This document shows, one piece after another, positions 1-10,912 of a stretch of 64,000 nucleotides of DNA. Positions within the stretch are counted from its first letter, which is position 1, and every line of letters begins with the position of its first letter. The notes under the pieces are model-generated. The model was not told the origin of the DNA. It worked only from the letters and a program-made list of their open reading frames with translations, and did no database searches. The translations under genes were made by a program, and so were the position numbers. The DNA is from Streptomyces sp. XD-27. GTDB taxonomy: Bacteria; Actinomycetota; Actinomycetes; Streptomycetales; Streptomycetaceae. The stretch is taken from positions 4,712,001 to 4,776,000 of the forward strand of contig NZ_CP130713.1 of the NCBI RefSeq assembly GCF_030553055.1, given 5' to 3'.

Positions 1-2
1 AC

Positions 3-1748
3 GACCCCGAGGTCAACGAGGAGTGGATCTGCGACAAGGGGCGGTTCGCCTTCCGCTACGCCCAGCTTCCGGACCGGCTGACCACCCCGCTGGTGCGCGA
101 CCGGGAGACCGGCGAGCTGCGGACCGCGAGCTGGCCCGAGGCGCTGGCGGCCGCCGCCGAGGGGCTGACGGCGGCGCGGGGCCGCACCGGCGTGCTGACC
201 GGCGGCCGCCTCACCGTCGAGGACGCGTACGCGTACGCCAAGTTCGCCCGGACCGTCCTGAACACCAACGACATCGACTTCCGGGCCCGCGTGCACAGCA
301 GCGAGGAGGCCGACTTCCTGGCCGCGCGGGTGGCCGGCCGCGGCCGGGACCTGGACCGCACGGGTGTCACGTACAGGTCGCTCGAGCAGGCACCGGCCGT
401 CCTTCTCGCCGGGTTCGAGGCGGAGGAGGAGGCACCCGGGGTCTTCCTGCGGCTGCGCAAGGCGCACCGCAAGCACGGGCAGCGCACCTTCGCCCTGGCC
501 ACCCACGCCACCCGCGGGCTGACGAAGGCGGGCGGCACGCTGCTCCCCGCCGCGCCCGGCACCGAGACCGAGTGGCTCGACGCGCTCGCCGCCGCGACCG
601 GCCTGGACGACGACGGCCGGGCGGTGGCCGAGGCGCTGCGCGCCGAGGGCGCGGTGATCGTGGTCGGCGAGCGGCTCGCGGCCGTCCCCGGCGCGCTCAC
701 CGCGGCGGTACGGCTGGCGGCCGCCACCGGCGCCGCGCTGGCCTGGATCCCGCGGCGGGCCGGGGAGCGCGGCGCCGTCGAGGCCGGGGCGCTGCCCGGA
801 CTGCTGCCCGGCGGCCGTCCCACGACCGACCCGCGCGCGCGGCAGCAGGTCGCCGACGCGTGGGGCGTCGACGGGCTGCCGCACACCTACGGCCGGGACA
901 CCGGCCAGATCGTCGAGGCCGCGGCGAGTGGCGAGCTCGGGGCGCTGCTCATCGCGGGCGTGGAGGTCGCCGACCTGCCGGATCCGGCGCGGGCCGTCGA
1001 GGCGCTGGCGGAGATCGGGTTCCTGGTGAGCCTGGAGCAGCGGCCGACCGAGGTGACCGCGCGGGCCGATGTGGTGCTGCCCGTGGCGGCGGTCGCCGAG
1101 AAACCGGGGACCTTCCTCAACTGGGAGGGCCGGGCCCGGCCGTTCGAGACCGCCATCAAGCCCGCCCAGGCCACCCGGCAGCACTTCCCGCCGGACGCCC
1201 GGGTGCTGCACATGCTCGCCGACGCGATGGCCGGCGCCGCCGGTGCGGCAGGGCCGGGCGGCCTGGCGCTGCCGGACCTGGCGGCCGTACGCCGCGAGAT
1301 GGCCCGGCTGGGCACGTGGGACGGGCCGTACCCGGCCGATCCCGTCGCGATCGGGCAGGCACTGCCGCGCCCCGAGGAGGGCGAGGCGGTGCTGGCCGGC
1401 CACCGGCTGCTGCTCGACCAGGGGCTGCTCCAGCAGGGCGACGAGGCTCTGGCCGGGACCCGGCACGCCGCCGTGGCCCGGCTGTCGGCGGCCACCGCCG
1501 CCGAGACGGGCGTGAAGGACGGCGACCTGCTCGCGGTCACCGGCCCGGTGGGCGCGGTCGAACTGCCGCTGCGGATCACGCCGATGCCGGACCGGGTCGT
1601 CTGGCTCCCGCTCAACTCGCCGCGCGGCGGCGCGTCGGGCTCGGTGAGCCACGACACCGGGGCCCGGCCCGGTGACCTCGTCCGCATCGGCCCGGCGGCC
1701 GCGTCCGCGGCCGCGCCGGAGACCACCGAACCGGAGGTGGAAGCGTGA
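3..1748 (+). CDS. nuoG: NADH-quinone oxidoreductase subunit G, C-terminal part
   Basis: NuoG carries iron-sulfur clusters in the peripheral arm of complex I and passes electrons from NADH towards NuoI and quinone. The gene enters from the left edge, so the N-terminal ferredoxin-like and His/Cys cluster domains are missing here. The 581 visible residues are the molybdopterin-oxidoreductase-like domain. It opens with [14 protein letters not shown], typical of this fold, and ends with the small beta domain containing [19 protein letters not shown]. The stop overlaps the GTG start of nuoH, so the two are probably translationally coupled. Identity is secure from the sequence and from the following H-I-J-K-L-M-N order. 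Confidence 0.95.
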   Translation, partial: DPEVNEEWICDKGRFAFRYAQLPDRLTTPLVRDRETGELRTASWPEALAAAAEGLTAARGRTGVLTGGRLTVEDAYAYAKFARTVLNTNDIDFRARVHSSEEADFLAARVAGRGRDLDRTGVTYRSLEQAPAVLLAGFEAEEEAPGVFLRLRKAHRKHGQRTFALATHATRGLTKAGGTLLPAAPGTETEWLDALAAATGLDDDGRAVAEALRAEGAVIVVGERLAAVPGALTAAVRLAAATGAALAWIPRRAGERGAVEAGALPGLLPGGRPTTDPRARQQVADAWGVDGLPHTYGRDTGQIVEAAASGELGALLIAGVEVADLPDPARAVEALAEIGFLVSLEQRPTEVTARADVVLPVAAVAEKPGTFLNWEGRARPFETAIKPAQATRQHFPPDARVLHMLADAMAGAAGAAGPGGLALPDLAAVRREMARLGTWDGPYPADPVAIGQALPRPEEGEAVLAGHRLLLDQGLLQQGDEALAGTRHAAVARLSAATAAETGVKDGDLLAVTGPVGAVELPLRITPMPDRVVWLPLNSPRGGASGSVSHDTGARPGDLVRIGPAAASAAAPETTEPEVEA

Positions 1749-3163
1749 CCGCCTTCGCCCACGCGACCTTCGCCCACGCGGCGCCCATGGCGTCCCAGAC
1801 CCGCGGCGGTGTGCTCGCGGCCGAGGACCTGTCCATGTTCGGGGGCGACCCCTGGTGGCTGATCCTGGTCAAGGCCGTCTTCTGCTTCGCGATGCTGATG
1901 GTGACGGTCCTGATCTCGATCGTCATGGAGCGCAAGGTCCTCGGCTGGATGCAGCAGCGGATCGGCCCCAACCGGCACGGCCCGTGGGGCATGCTCCAGT
2001 CCCTCGCGGACGGCGTGAAGCTGATGCTCAAGGAGGACGTGGTCGTCAAGCGCGCGGACAAGGTGGTCTACGTCCTCGCGCCGATCGTCGCCGCGGTGCC
2101 CGCGTTCATGGCGGTCGCGGTCATCCCCTTCGGCCCGGCGGGCAACGAGGTCTCGGTCTTCGGGACCCGTACCGCGATGCAGCTCACGGACCTGCCGATC
2201 GCGGTCCTGTACATCCTGGCGACCGCCTCGGTCGGCATCTACGGCGTCGTGCTCGCGGGCTGGTCCTCCGGGTCGACGTACCCGCTGCTGGGGGGCTTGC
2301 GCTCCTGCGCGCAGATGATCAGCTACGAGATCGCGATGGGCCTGTCCTTCGCGGCGGTGTTCATCTACTCCGGGTCGATGTCGACCTCCGCCATCGTGGA
2401 GGCGCAGCAGGGCCGCTGGTACGCGGTGCTGCTGCCGGTGTCGTTCCTGGTCTACATCGTCGCCATGATCGGCGAGGCCAACCGCACCCCGTTCGACATG
2501 CCGGAGTCCGAGGGCGACCTGGTCGGCGGCTTCAACACCGAGTACTCGTCGATCAAGTTCGCGATGTTCATGCTCGCCGAGTACATCAACATGGTCACCC
2601 TCTCGATGGTCGCCGTCACCCTGTTCCTGGGCGGCTGGCGGGCGCCGTGGCCGATCAGCGCCTTCTGGACGGGCGCCAACCACGGCTGGTGGCCGCTGCT
2701 GTGGTTCCTGGTCAAGGTCAGCACGCTGCTGTTCGTCTTCATCTGGATCCGCGCCTCGGTCCCCCGGGTGCGCTACGACCAGTTCATGAAGCTGGGCTGG
2801 AAGGTCCTCATCCCCATCTCCGCGGTCTGGGTGATGCTCGTCGCCACCGTGCGGGCGCTGCGCAACGAGGACTACGACTTCCACCAGATCGTGCTCTACG
2901 TCGGCGGCGGCATCGTGGCGCTGCTGCTGCTCTCCTTCGTCGCCGACGTCTTCCGGGAGCGCGCGGAGGAGCGGACCGCGGCGAAGGCGCCGCCACCGCC
3001 ACCGTCCGCCTTCGACCCGATGGCCGGCGGCTACCCGGTTCCCCCGCTGCCCGGACAGACCCCGCCGTCCGTACCGCGCCGCCGCCCGCGCCGTGACGGC
3101 GACCTGATTGTCAGTGGTGGCCTCAATACTGACAGTGACGGAAAGGAGGCCGACGGTGCCTGA
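1745..3163 (+). CDS. nuoH: NADH-quinone oxidoreductase subunit H
   Basis: NuoH (ND1 type) is the membrane subunit where the peripheral arm meets the membrane arm. It forms part of the quinone chamber. The 472-residue product has about eight hydrophobic segments. The hallmark loops [16 protein letters not shown] (near residue 70) and [20 protein letters not shown] (near residue 245) are intact. The last 80 or so residues are a hydrophilic Pro/Ala/Arg tail that most NuoH proteins lack. The GTG start overlaps the nuoG stop, and the 3' end overlaps nuoI by 8 bases. Confidence 0.97.
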   Translation: MTAFAHATFAHAAPMASQTRGGVLAAEDLSMFGGDPWWLILVKAVFCFAMLMVTVLISIVMERKVLGWMQQRIGPNRHGPWGMLQSLADGVKLMLKEDVVVKRADKVVYVLAPIVAAVPAFMAVAVIPFGPAGNEVSVFGTRTAMQLTDLPIAVLYILATASVGIYGVVLAGWSSGSTYPLLGGLRSCAQMISYEIAMGLSFAAVFIYSGSMSTSAIVEAQQGRWYAVLLPVSFLVYIVAMIGEANRTPFDMPESEGDLVGGFNTEYSSIKFAMFMLAEYINMVTLSMVAVTLFLGGWRAPWPISAFWTGANHGWWPLLWFLVKVSTLLFVFIWIRASVPRVRYDQFMKLGWKVLIPISAVWVMLVATVRALRNEDYDFHQIVLYVGGGIVALLLLSFVADVFRERAEERTAAKAPPPPPSAFDPMAGGYPVPPLPGQTPPSVPRRRPRRDGDLIVSGGLNTDSDGKEADGA

Positions 3164-3797
3164 GTTCGAAAACCCGGTCGCGGGCTTCGGTGTGACCTTC
3201 CGGAACATCTTCAAGAAGCGGATCACCGAGCAGTACCCGGAGGAGAAGAAGCCGACGGCCCCTCGCTTCCACGGCCGCCACCAGCTCAACCGGCACCCGG
3301 ACGGGCTGGAGAAGTGCATCGGCTGCGAGCTGTGCGCCTGGGCCTGCCCGGCGGACGCGATCTATGTGGAGGGCGCGGACAACACCGACGAGGAGCGCTA
3401 CTCCCCGGGTGAGCGGTACGGCCGCGTCTACCAGATCAACTATCTGCGCTGCATCCTGTGCGGCCTGTGCGTCGAGGCGTGCCCCACACGCGCGCTGACC
3501 ATGACCAACGAGTACGAACTCGCCGACAGCACCCGCGCGTCGCTCATCTACACCAAGGACGAGCTGCTCGCCGGTCTGCGGGAGGGCATGGTCGACACCC
3601 CGCACGCGATCTACCCCGGCATGGACGAACAGGACTACTACCGGGGCCTGGTGGCCGAGGCCGCGCCCGGCACCGAGCGCCAGGTCGCGGTCTCCAAGGG
3701 CGAGCGGCCCCCGTCCGAGGAGCCCTCGGCCCCGGCGGAGAAGGCGGTCACGGCCCCCGGAGGTACCCGGCCGGCGGGGACGGGGGAGGAGGCATGA
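3156..3797 (+). CDS. nuoI: NADH-quinone oxidoreductase subunit I (2x 4Fe-4S)
   Basis: NuoI is the ferredoxin-like subunit that carries electrons to the last cluster, in NuoB, before quinone. Both 4Fe-4S motifs are visible: [12 protein letters not shown] and [12 protein letters not shown]. The product is 213 residues and ends in a charged Pro/Ala/Glu tail. The reading frame is open further upstream, but I chose GTG at 3156 because a strong ribosome site (AAGGAGG, 3143-3149) lies just before it and the protein then starts with the usual [18 protein letters not shown]. The end overlaps nuoJ by four bases (ATGA). Confidence 0.96.
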   Translation: MPEFENPVAGFGVTFRNIFKKRITEQYPEEKKPTAPRFHGRHQLNRHPDGLEKCIGCELCAWACPADAIYVEGADNTDEERYSPGERYGRVYQINYLRCILCGLCVEACPTRALTMTNEYELADSTRASLIYTKDELLAGLREGMVDTPHAIYPGMDEQDYYRGLVAEAAPGTERQVAVSKGERPPSEEPSAPAEKAVTAPGGTRPAGTGEEA

Positions 3798-4717
3798 GCG
3801 CGCTCGCGGCCACGGCCTCCACCGGGGAGGCCGTGCAGTTCTGGATCCTGGGGACGGTCGCCGTGGTCGGCGCGCTGGGCACGGTCCTGATGAAGAAGGC
3901 CGTGCACAGCGCCCTCTCGCTGGCCGGGACCATGATCATCCTGGCGGTGTTCTACCTCGCCAACGGGGCGTACTTCCTCGGCGTCGTGCAGATCGTCGTC
4001 TACACCGGCGCGATCATGATGCTGTTCCTCTTCGTCGTCATGCTGGTCGGCGTCACCGCCGCCGACTCGCTGAAAGAGACGATCAAGGGTCAGCGCTGGC
4101 TGGCCGCCCTGTGCGGTCTCGGCTTCGGCATCCTGCTCTGCGCCGGCATCGGCAACGCCTCGCTGAACTCCTGGAACGGCCTGGCCGACGCCAACTCCGG
4201 CGGCAACGTCGAGGGTCTGGCCGAACTCGTCTTCACCAAGTACGTCTTCGCCTTCGAGATCACCGGCGCACTGCTGATCACCGCGGCCGTCGGCGCGATG
4301 GTGCTCACCCACCGGGAGCGCACCGAGGGCCGCAAGAGCCAGCGCGAACTGGCCGAGCAGCGGATCCGCGAGGGCAAGCAGGTCACCCCGTTGCCCGCGC
4401 CCGGCGTCTACGCCCGGCACAACGCGGTGGACATCCCCGGCCTGCTGCCCGACGGCACGGTCTCCGACCTCACCGTCAGCCCCACCCTGCGCAGTCGCGG
4501 CCAGGTCCGCGACGTCTCGGGCGAGGCGCTGGCCGACCTCAAGGCGCTGGAGCAGCGCGCCGGCCAGTGGCGGCAGCAGAGCGGGGAGGGCGGCGGCGCG
4601 GCCGAGACCGGCGAAGGTCAGGAAGGCGAGGGAACCAACGGCGCGTCGGGCGGCAACCGGCCCGATGAGAACGGCAACGCGCGGGACGCTCAGCACTCAG
4701 GGGGAGCCGCCAAGTGA
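3794..4717 (+). CDS. nuoJ: NADH-quinone oxidoreductase subunit J
   Basis: NuoJ (ND6 type) is a membrane-arm subunit that helps couple quinone chemistry to proton pumping. The 307-residue protein has five hydrophobic segments in its first 180 or so residues, including [20 protein letters not shown], where the family's pi-bulge helix lies. A long hydrophilic, Gly/Glu-rich tail of about 120 residues follows. Such tails are common in actinobacterial NuoJ. The ATG start lies inside the nuoI stop (ATGA), after GGAGGA. The gene overlaps nuoK by four bases. Confidence 0.95.
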   Translation: MSALAATASTGEAVQFWILGTVAVVGALGTVLMKKAVHSALSLAGTMIILAVFYLANGAYFLGVVQIVVYTGAIMMLFLFVVMLVGVTAADSLKETIKGQRWLAALCGLGFGILLCAGIGNASLNSWNGLADANSGGNVEGLAELVFTKYVFAFEITGALLITAAVGAMVLTHRERTEGRKSQRELAEQRIREGKQVTPLPAPGVYARHNAVDIPGLLPDGTVSDLTVSPTLRSRGQVRDVSGEALADLKALEQRAGQWRQQSGEGGGAAETGEGQEGEGTNGASGGNRPDENGNARDAQHSGGAAK

Positions 4718-5013
4718 ATCCGGTCAACTACCTCTACCTGGCCTCGCTGCTGTTCACCATCGGCGCGGCCGGGGTGCTGATCCGGCGGAACGCCATCGTC
4801 GTGTTCATGTGCGTCGAGCTGATGCTGAACGCCTGCAACCTGGCGTTCGTCGCGTTCTCCCGGATGCACGGCAACCTCGACGGCCAGATCGCGGCCTTCT
4901 TCACGATGGTGGTCGCCGCGGCCGAGGTCGTGGTCGGCCTGGCCATCATCGTGACGATTTTCCGCGCCCGCCACTCGGCCTCGGTCGACGACGCCAGCCT
5001 GATGAAGCTCTAG
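4714..5013 (+). CDS. nuoK: NADH-quinone oxidoreductase subunit K
   Basis: NuoK (ND4L type) is a small three-helix membrane-arm subunit with buried glutamates needed for proton transfer. The product is 99 residues, the usual family length. The motif [17 protein letters not shown] in the second helix keeps its conserved Glu, and a second acidic residue sits in the third helix ([13 protein letters not shown]). The GTG start overlaps the nuoJ stop (GTGA). The next gene, nuoL, follows after 16 bases. Confidence 0.97.
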   Translation: MNPVNYLYLASLLFTIGAAGVLIRRNAIVVFMCVELMLNACNLAFVAFSRMHGNLDGQIAAFFTMVVAAAEVVVGLAIIVTIFRARHSASVDDASLMKL

Positions 5014-5029
5014 AAGGGGTCGCGTTCAA

Positions 5030-6970
5030 GTGGAGAACCTCATCGGATTGCTTGTCGCGGCCCCGCTGCTCGGCGCGGCCGTGCTGCTGTGCGGCGGGCG
5101 CCGTCTGGACCGTACGGGGCACTGGATCGGCACCGCGCTGGCCGCGGCCTCGTTCGCCGTCGGCGCGGTGCTCTTCGCCGACATGCTGGGCGCGGACGAG
5201 CACGAACGGGCCCTGCACCAGCACCTGTTCAGCTGGGTCCCGGTCGGCGGCTTCCGGGCGGACGTCGCCTTCCAGCTCGACCAGTTGTCGATGACCTTCG
5301 TGCTGCTGATCACCGGTGTGGGAACCCTGATCCACATCTACTCGATCGGCTATATGGAGCACGACGAGCGCCGCCGCCGCTTCTTCGGCTATCTCAACCT
5401 GTTCCTGGCCGCGATGCTGCTGCTCGTCCTCGCCGACAACTACCTGCTGCTGTACGTCGGCTGGGAGGGCGTGGGCCTCGCCTCGTACCTGCTCATCGGC
5501 TTCTGGCAGCACAAGCCCAGCGCGGCCACGGCCGCGAAGAAGGCGTTCCTGGTCAACCGCGTCGGCGACGTCGGCCTGTCCATCGCGATCATGCTGATGT
5601 TCACCACCTTCGGCACGTTCGCCTTCGCGCCGGTGCTGTCGGAGGCGGAGCAGGCGGGGGAGGGCAAGCTCACCGCCATCGGGCTGATGCTGCTGCTCGC
5701 CGCGTGCGGCAAGTCGGCCCAGGTGCCGCTCCAGTCCTGGCTCGGCGACGCGATGGAGGGCCCGACCCCGGTCTCCGCCCTCATCCACGCGGCGACCATG
5801 GTGACCGCCGGCGTCTACCTCATCACCCGCTCCGGCGCGATCTTCAACGCGGCGCCGGACGCGCAGACGGCGGTGGTGACGGTCGGCGCGGTCACGCTCC
5901 TCTTCGGTGCCATCGTCGGTTGCGCGAAGGACGACATCAAGAAGGCGCTGGCCGGCTCCACGATGTCGCAGATCGGGTACATGATCCTGGCCGCCGGCCT
6001 GGGCCCGATCGGCTATGTCTTCGCGATCATGCACCTGGTCACCCACGGCTTCTTCAAGGCCGGGCTGTTCCTCGGCGCCGGATCGGTCATGCACGCCATG
6101 AACGACGAGGTCGACATGCGCAAGTACGGCGGGCTGCGGAGGTACATGCCGGTCACCTTCGTCACCTTCGGCCTCGGCTATCTCGCGATCATCGGCTTCC
6201 CCGGCCTGTCCGGGTTCTGGTCCAAGGACAAGATCATCGAGGCGGCCTTCGCCAAGGGCGGCACGGAGGGCTGGATCCTCGGCGGCGCGGCGCTGCTGGG
6301 CGCGGCCATCACCGCGTACTACATGACCCGCGTGATGCTGCTGACGTTCTTCGGCGAGAAGCGCTGGGAGCCGGCCCCCGACCCGGACACGGTGCCCAGC
6401 GTCGAACCGGGCATCGAGGTCCATCCGGGCGAGATGCCGCATCCGCACGAGGCGCCGAAGTCCATGACGATCCCGATGATCGTCCTCGCCTTCGGATCGG
6501 TCTTCGCGGGCGGCCTGTTCAGCCTCAACGACGCGTTCCTGCACTGGCTGGAGCCGGTCACCGGGCACAGCCACGGCGACTCGCCGCTCAGCGCCGCGGC
6601 CGTGACCGGCGGCACCGTCGCCGTGCTGCTGGTCGGCGTCGCGCTCGCCTGGGCGCAGTACGGCCGAAGGCCGGTGCCCCGCACCGCGCCACGCGGCAGC
6701 CTGCTCACCCGGGCCGCCCGCCGCGACCTGCTCCAGGACGACTTCAACCACGCCGTGTTCGTCAAGCCCGGCGAGTACCTGACCCGGGGGCTGGTCTACG
6801 TCGACCACACGCTCGTCGACGGGGTGGTCAACGGCACCGCGGCCTCCGTCGGCGGGCTGTCCGCGCGGCTGCGGAAGCTGCAGAACGGCTACGCCCGTAC
6901 GTACGCGGTCTCGATGTTCGGCGGTGCGGCGGTGCTCATCGCCGCGACCCTGCTGATGAGGGCGGTCTGA
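5030..6970 (+). CDS. nuoL: NADH-quinone oxidoreductase subunit L
   Basis: NuoL (ND5 type) is the distal antiporter-like proton channel of complex I. It carries the long lateral helix. The product is 646 residues with about 15 hydrophobic segments. The key motifs [16 protein letters not shown] and [20 protein letters not shown] are intact, the latter including the channel Lys and the broken-helix Pro. The segment [13 protein letters not shown] follows as in the family. The gene starts at GTG and lies between nuoK and nuoM without its own promoter-sized gap. Confidence 0.97.
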   Translation: MENLIGLLVAAPLLGAAVLLCGGRRLDRTGHWIGTALAAASFAVGAVLFADMLGADEHERALHQHLFSWVPVGGFRADVAFQLDQLSMTFVLLITGVGTLIHIYSIGYMEHDERRRRFFGYLNLFLAAMLLLVLADNYLLLYVGWEGVGLASYLLIGFWQHKPSAATAAKKAFLVNRVGDVGLSIAIMLMFTTFGTFAFAPVLSEAEQAGEGKLTAIGLMLLLAACGKSAQVPLQSWLGDAMEGPTPVSALIHAATMVTAGVYLITRSGAIFNAAPDAQTAVVTVGAVTLLFGAIVGCAKDDIKKALAGSTMSQIGYMILAAGLGPIGYVFAIMHLVTHGFFKAGLFLGAGSVMHAMNDEVDMRKYGGLRRYMPVTFVTFGLGYLAIIGFPGLSGFWSKDKIIEAAFAKGGTEGWILGGAALLGAAITAYYMTRVMLLTFFGEKRWEPAPDPDTVPSVEPGIEVHPGEMPHPHEAPKSMTIPMIVLAFGSVFAGGLFSLNDAFLHWLEPVTGHSHGDSPLSAAAVTGGTVAVLLVGVALAWAQYGRRPVPRTAPRGSLLTRAARRDLLQDDFNHAVFVKPGEYLTRGLVYVDHTLVDGVVNGTAASVGGLSARLRKLQNGYARTYAVSMFGGAAVLIAATLLMRAV

Positions 6971-6973
6971 GTC

Positions 6974-8635
6974 ATGTCATTTCCTCTGCTGACGGCCACG
7001 GCCGTGGTGCCGGCGGTCGGCGCGATCGCCACCGCCGCCACGCCCGCCGGGCGGCGTACCGCGGCGAAGTGGACGGCGCTGGGCTTCTCGCTCGCCACGC
7101 TCGTCCTGGCGGCGGTCGCGCTGGTCCGCTTCGACCCGGACGGCGCGCACTACCAGCTCACCGAATCACACACCTGGATCAGGGACTTCGGGGTCCGCTA
7201 CGAACTGGGCGTGGACGGCATCGCGGTGGTGCTCGTCGCGCTCACCGCCGTCCTGATCCCCTTCGTCATCCTGGCCGGCTGGCATGACGCCGACCCCCTC
7301 GAAACCGACGGCGCCGAGGGGCGGCCCGACCGGCGCTGGCGGCCCACCCAGGGCTTCTTCGCGCTGATCCTCATGGTCGAGGCGATGGTGGTGCTCTCCT
7401 TCGAGGCCACCGACGTCTTCCTCTTCTACATCTTCTTCGAAGCCATGCTGATCCCGATGTACTTCCTCATCGGCGGCTTCGGGGACCGGGCCGGCGGCCG
7501 GACCGAGGAGGAGACCGCCACCCAGCGTTCGTACGCGGCCGTGAAGTTCCTGCTCTACAACCTGGCCGGCGGCCTGATCATGCTGGCCGCGGTGGTCGGG
7601 CTGTTCGTGGCGACCGCCGACGACCTGGGCACCGGCACCTTCTCGCTCCAGCAGATCACCGAGGCCCGCGCCGCCGGGCAACTGGACTTCGGTACGGGGA
7701 TGGAGCGGCTGCTGTTCCTCGGCTTCTTCTTCGCCTTCGCCGTCAAGGCGCCGCTGTGGCCGCTGCACACCTGGCTGCCGAACGCCATGGGGGAGTCCAC
7801 CGCCCCCGTCGCCGTCCTGATCACCGCCGTGGTCGACAAGGTCGGCACCTTCGCGATGCTCCGCTTCTGCCTCCAGCTCTTCCCGGAGGCCAGCCGGTGG
7901 GCCACGCCGGTGATCCTGGTGCTGGCCGTGGTCAGCATCGTCTACGGCGCGCTGCTGGCGGTGGGCCAGCGCGACATCAAGCGGCTGATCGCCTACGCCT
8001 CGATCTCCCACTTCGGCTTCATCATCCTCGGCATCTTCGCGATGACCTCCCAGGGCCAGAGCGGCGCCACGCTGTACATGGTCAACCACGGGATCTCGAC
8101 GGCGGCGCTGATGCTGGTGGCCGGATTCCTGATCACCCGGCGCGGCTCGCGGCTCATCGCCGACTACGGCGGGGTGCAGAAGGTGGCGCCGGTGCTCGCC
8201 GGCACCTTCCTCATCGGCGGTCTCGCCACGCTGTCCCTGCCCGGACTGGCCCCGTTCATCAGCGAGTTCCTGGTGCTGGTCGGCACGTTCAGCCGCTATC
8301 CGGTGCTCGGGATCATCGCCACCGCGGGCATCGTCCTGGCCGCGCTGTACGTGCTGGTGCTGTACCAGCGGACCATGACCGGGCCGGTCAAGGACGAGGT
8401 GCGCGGCATGCCGGACCTGCGGGTCCGTGAACTCGTCGTGGTGACGCCGCTGATCGCGCTGCTGCTCTTCCTCGGTGTCTATCCGAAGCCGGTCACCGAG
8501 ATCCTCGATCCGGCGGTCGACCACACGCTGTCGGTGGTCGACAAGAAGGACCCCGAACCGGATCACCCCGTCACGGACGCGGGCTGGTTCCGCTACAGCC
8601 CGCAGAGCGACCATGCTCCCGGAGGTGCCAAGTGA
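6974..8635 (+). CDS. nuoM: NADH-quinone oxidoreductase subunit M
   Basis: NuoM (ND4 type) is an antiporter-like proton channel in the membrane arm. The 553-residue protein has the essential acidic helix FFEAMLIPMYFLIGGFGD and the channel motif KAPLWPLHTWLPNAMGE with its conserved Lys and His. It begins three bases after the nuoL stop and overlaps nuoN by four bases (GTGA). It is intact and serves as a reference for the frameshifted nuoM2 in the second cluster. Confidence 0.97.
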   Translation: MSFPLLTATAVVPAVGAIATAATPAGRRTAAKWTALGFSLATLVLAAVALVRFDPDGAHYQLTESHTWIRDFGVRYELGVDGIAVVLVALTAVLIPFVILAGWHDADPLETDGAEGRPDRRWRPTQGFFALILMVEAMVVLSFEATDVFLFYIFFEAMLIPMYFLIGGFGDRAGGRTEEETATQRSYAAVKFLLYNLAGGLIMLAAVVGLFVATADDLGTGTFSLQQITEARAAGQLDFGTGMERLLFLGFFFAFAVKAPLWPLHTWLPNAMGESTAPVAVLITAVVDKVGTFAMLRFCLQLFPEASRWATPVILVLAVVSIVYGALLAVGQRDIKRLIAYASISHFGFIILGIFAMTSQGQSGATLYMVNHGISTAALMLVAGFLITRRGSRLIADYGGVQKVAPVLAGTFLIGGLATLSLPGLAPFISEFLVLVGTFSRYPVLGIIATAGIVLAALYVLVLYQRTMTGPVKDEVRGMPDLRVRELVVVTPLIALLLFLGVYPKPVTEILDPAVDHTLSVVDKKDPEPDHPVTDAGWFRYSPQSDHAPGGAK

Positions 8636-10284
8636 CCAGCGCTTCGGCTGTCCACAGCCTGTGGACGACGTCGGCCCAGGAGCCCGACAAGATCCCGACG
8701 CCGCACATCGAGTACGGCCAGCTCTCCCCGACGCTGATCGTCCTCGGCGCCGCGATCGTCGGCATCCTCATCGAGGCGGCCGTGCCGCGCCGCAACCGCT
8801 ACACCGCGCAGCTCTTCGTCGCCGTCGTCTCCCTGGCCGCGGCGTTCGCCGCCGTGGTCGCGCTGGCAGCCGGCGACTACGGCACCACCAAGGCGCGGAT
8901 CGCCGCCATGGGCGCCATCGCCGTCGACGGCCCGGCGCTCTTCCTCCAGGGCACGATCCTGCTGGTCTCCCTGGTGGCCGTGTTCACCTTCGGGGAGCGG
9001 CACCTCGACCCGGCGGTGCACGGCAAGCACGTCGACTCCTTCGCGGCGCAGGGCTCCGCCGTCCCTGGTGGCAAGGCCGAACAGGCCGCGGTCAAGGCCG
9101 GGTTCACCACCACCGAGGTCTTCCCGCTGCTGCTCTTCGCCGTCGGCGGCATGCTGATCTTCCCCGCGGCGAACGACCTGCTGACCCTCTTCGTGGCGCT
9201 GGAGGTCTTCTCCCTCCCGCTGTACATCCTGTGCGGGCTCGCCCGCCGCCAGCGGCTGCTGTCCCAGGAGGCCGCGGTCAAGTACTTCCTGCTGGGCGCC
9301 TTCTCCTCCGCCTTCCTGCTGTTCGGCATCGCGCTGCTGTACGGCTACGCGGGGACGCTCACGTACGCCGGGATCGCCGATGTCGTCGACGGCGAGGTCG
9401 CGCGGATCACCCCGGCGCTCGCCCAGACCATGGGGAACGACGCACTGCTGCTCATCGGCGGGGCGATGGTACTGGTGGGGCTGCTGTTCAAGGTGGGCGC
9501 GGTGCCGTTCCACATGTGGACCCCGGACGTCTACCAGGGCGCGCCGACCCCGGTCACCGGCTTCATGGCGGCGGCCACCAAGGTCGCGGGGTTCGGCGCG
9601 CTGCTGCGGCTGCTGTACGTGGTGCTGCCCGGCCTGCGCTGGGACTGGCGTCCGGTGATGTGGGGCGTCGCGATCGTCACCATGCTGGGCGGCGCGATCG
9701 TGGCGGTGACCCAGACCGACGTGAAGCGGCTGCTGGCCTACTCCTCGATCGCTCACGCGGGCTTCATGCTGGCCGGTGTCATCGCCACGACGGAGGACGG
9801 CATCTCGTCCGTGCTGTTCTATCTGGCGGCCTACTCCTTCGTGACGCTCGGCGCGTTCGCCGTGGTCACGCTGGTCCGCGACGCGGGCGGCGAGGCCACG
9901 CACCTGTCCAAGTGGGCGGGCCTGGGCCGCCGCTCGCCGCTGGTGGCGGCGGTCTTCGCGGTCTTCCTGCTGGCGTTCGCGGGCATCCCGCTCACCTCGG
10001 GCTTCGCGGGGAAGTTCGCGGTGTTCAAGGCGGCGGCGGACGGCGGCGCGGGCGGCCTGGTGGTGGTCGGCGTGATCGCCTCCGCCATCGCGGCCTTCTT
10101 CTACGTCCGCGTCATCGTGCTCATGTTCTTCAGCGAGCCGCGCCCGGAGGGCCCGTCCGTGGCGGTGCCGAGTCCGCTGACCTCCGTGGCCATCGCGGTC
10201 GGCGTCGTGGTGACCCTGGTGCTGGGCGTGGCCCCGCAGCCCTTCCTGGACCTGGCCGGTGACGCCGGGGTGTTCGTACGCTGA
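8632..10284 (+). CDS. nuoN: NADH-quinone oxidoreductase subunit N
   Basis: NuoN (ND2 type) is the third antiporter-like proton channel. The 550-residue protein shows the family motif FKVGAVPFHMWTPDVYQGAP with the conserved Lys. It also has AVKYFLLGAFSSAFLLFG and DVKRLLAYSSIAHAGFML. The GTG start overlaps the nuoM stop. It ends the operon: a GC-rich hairpin terminator lies 17 bases beyond the stop, shared with the convergent lipoprotein gene. Confidence 0.97.
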   Translation: MTSASAVHSLWTTSAQEPDKIPTPHIEYGQLSPTLIVLGAAIVGILIEAAVPRRNRYTAQLFVAVVSLAAAFAAVVALAAGDYGTTKARIAAMGAIAVDGPALFLQGTILLVSLVAVFTFGERHLDPAVHGKHVDSFAAQGSAVPGGKAEQAAVKAGFTTTEVFPLLLFAVGGMLIFPAANDLLTLFVALEVFSLPLYILCGLARRQRLLSQEAAVKYFLLGAFSSAFLLFGIALLYGYAGTLTYAGIADVVDGEVARITPALAQTMGNDALLLIGGAMVLVGLLFKVGAVPFHMWTPDVYQGAPTPVTGFMAAATKVAGFGALLRLLYVVLPGLRWDWRPVMWGVAIVTMLGGAIVAVTQTDVKRLLAYSSIAHAGFMLAGVIATTEDGISSVLFYLAAYSFVTLGAFAVVTLVRDAGGEATHLSKWAGLGRRSPLVAAVFAVFLLAFAGIPLTSGFAGKFAVFKAAADGGAGGLVVVGVIASAIAAFFYVRVIVLMFFSEPRPEGPSVAVPSPLTSVAIAVGVVVTLVLGVAPQPFLDLAGDAGVFVR

Positions 10285-10300
10285 GGGTCGTACGACGCGA

Positions 10301-10331
10301 CGAGCCCCCGGCGCGGTCGCCGGGGGGCTCG
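10301..10331. terminator. Bidirectional terminator between nuoN and a convergent gene
   Basis: A near-perfect hairpin with 13-14 bp arms (CGAGCCCCCGGCG and its complement with one extra G) encloses a 4-nt loop. It lies exactly between two convergent stops. No long T-run follows, which is normal in Streptomyces. Confidence 0.75.
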
Positions 10332-10349
10332 TACGTGGTGGGGCCGGGT

Positions 10350-10832
10350 TCAGCCGATGCCGCCCGCGGAGTCCGGGATGCCGGTCGGCATGCCCGTCGG
10401 GATGGTCGGCATGTCGCTGGGCACGGGGCCGACCTGGGTGAAGGTGTCGTCCTCGCTCAGCCCGTTCCAGTGGACCTTGAGCGTCTTGCCGCCGTCGCTC
10501 ACCGTCACCTTGCCCACGGTGCGGTCCGTGTTGCCGCCGACGCACTTGAGCGTCAGCATGTTGTTGGCGTAGGTGCCGGTGCACGCGTGCGGGCTGCTGA
10601 GCACGGCCTTGCCGTCGTTGATCATCAGGTTGACCGGCTGGCCGCCCGACTTCGCGGTGTAGAGGCCGGACGCCGTGCCGCCGGTGTCGCCGCCGCCCGC
10701 CGGGGCGTTGGACTGCCCGCCCGTGGTGGGGGAGTTCTTGTCGCCCTTGCCGTCGTCGTCGCTGCTGGAACAACCGGTGACCAGCACAGCGGCGAAAAGC
10801 GCCGCCCCCGTGATCTGTGCTGCCTTGCGCAC
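10350..10832 (-). CDS. Small secreted lipoprotein of unknown function
   Basis: The 160-residue product has a clear lipoprotein signal: MRKAAQITGA, a hydrophobic stretch, then the lipobox LVTGC with the acylated Cys at residue 21. A flexible Ser/Asp/Gly/Pro linker follows. The remaining 90 or so residues form a probable small beta domain with two cysteines (SSPHACTGTYA and LTLKCVGGN), then a Pro-rich end. I do not recognise the domain. It should sit on the outer face of the cytoplasmic membrane. The GTG start was chosen because a GGAGAG ribosome site precedes it and the signal peptide then begins cleanly. Confidence 0.8.
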   Translation of the reverse strand: MRKAAQITGAALFAAVLVTGCSSSDDDGKGDKNSPTTGGQSNAPAGGGDTGGTASGLYTAKSGGQPVNLMINDGKAVLSSPHACTGTYANNMLTLKCVGGNTDRTVGKVTVSDGGKTLKVHWNGLSEDDTFTQVGPVPSDMPTIPTGMPTGIPDSAGGIG

Positions 10833-10912
10833 GTGTCTCTCCGTCCTTCGCTGAGCAGGAGCACGCCAAGTTAGCAGCGCTGGCTGAATCCAGCGCGGCG
10901 CCGGTCCGCTTG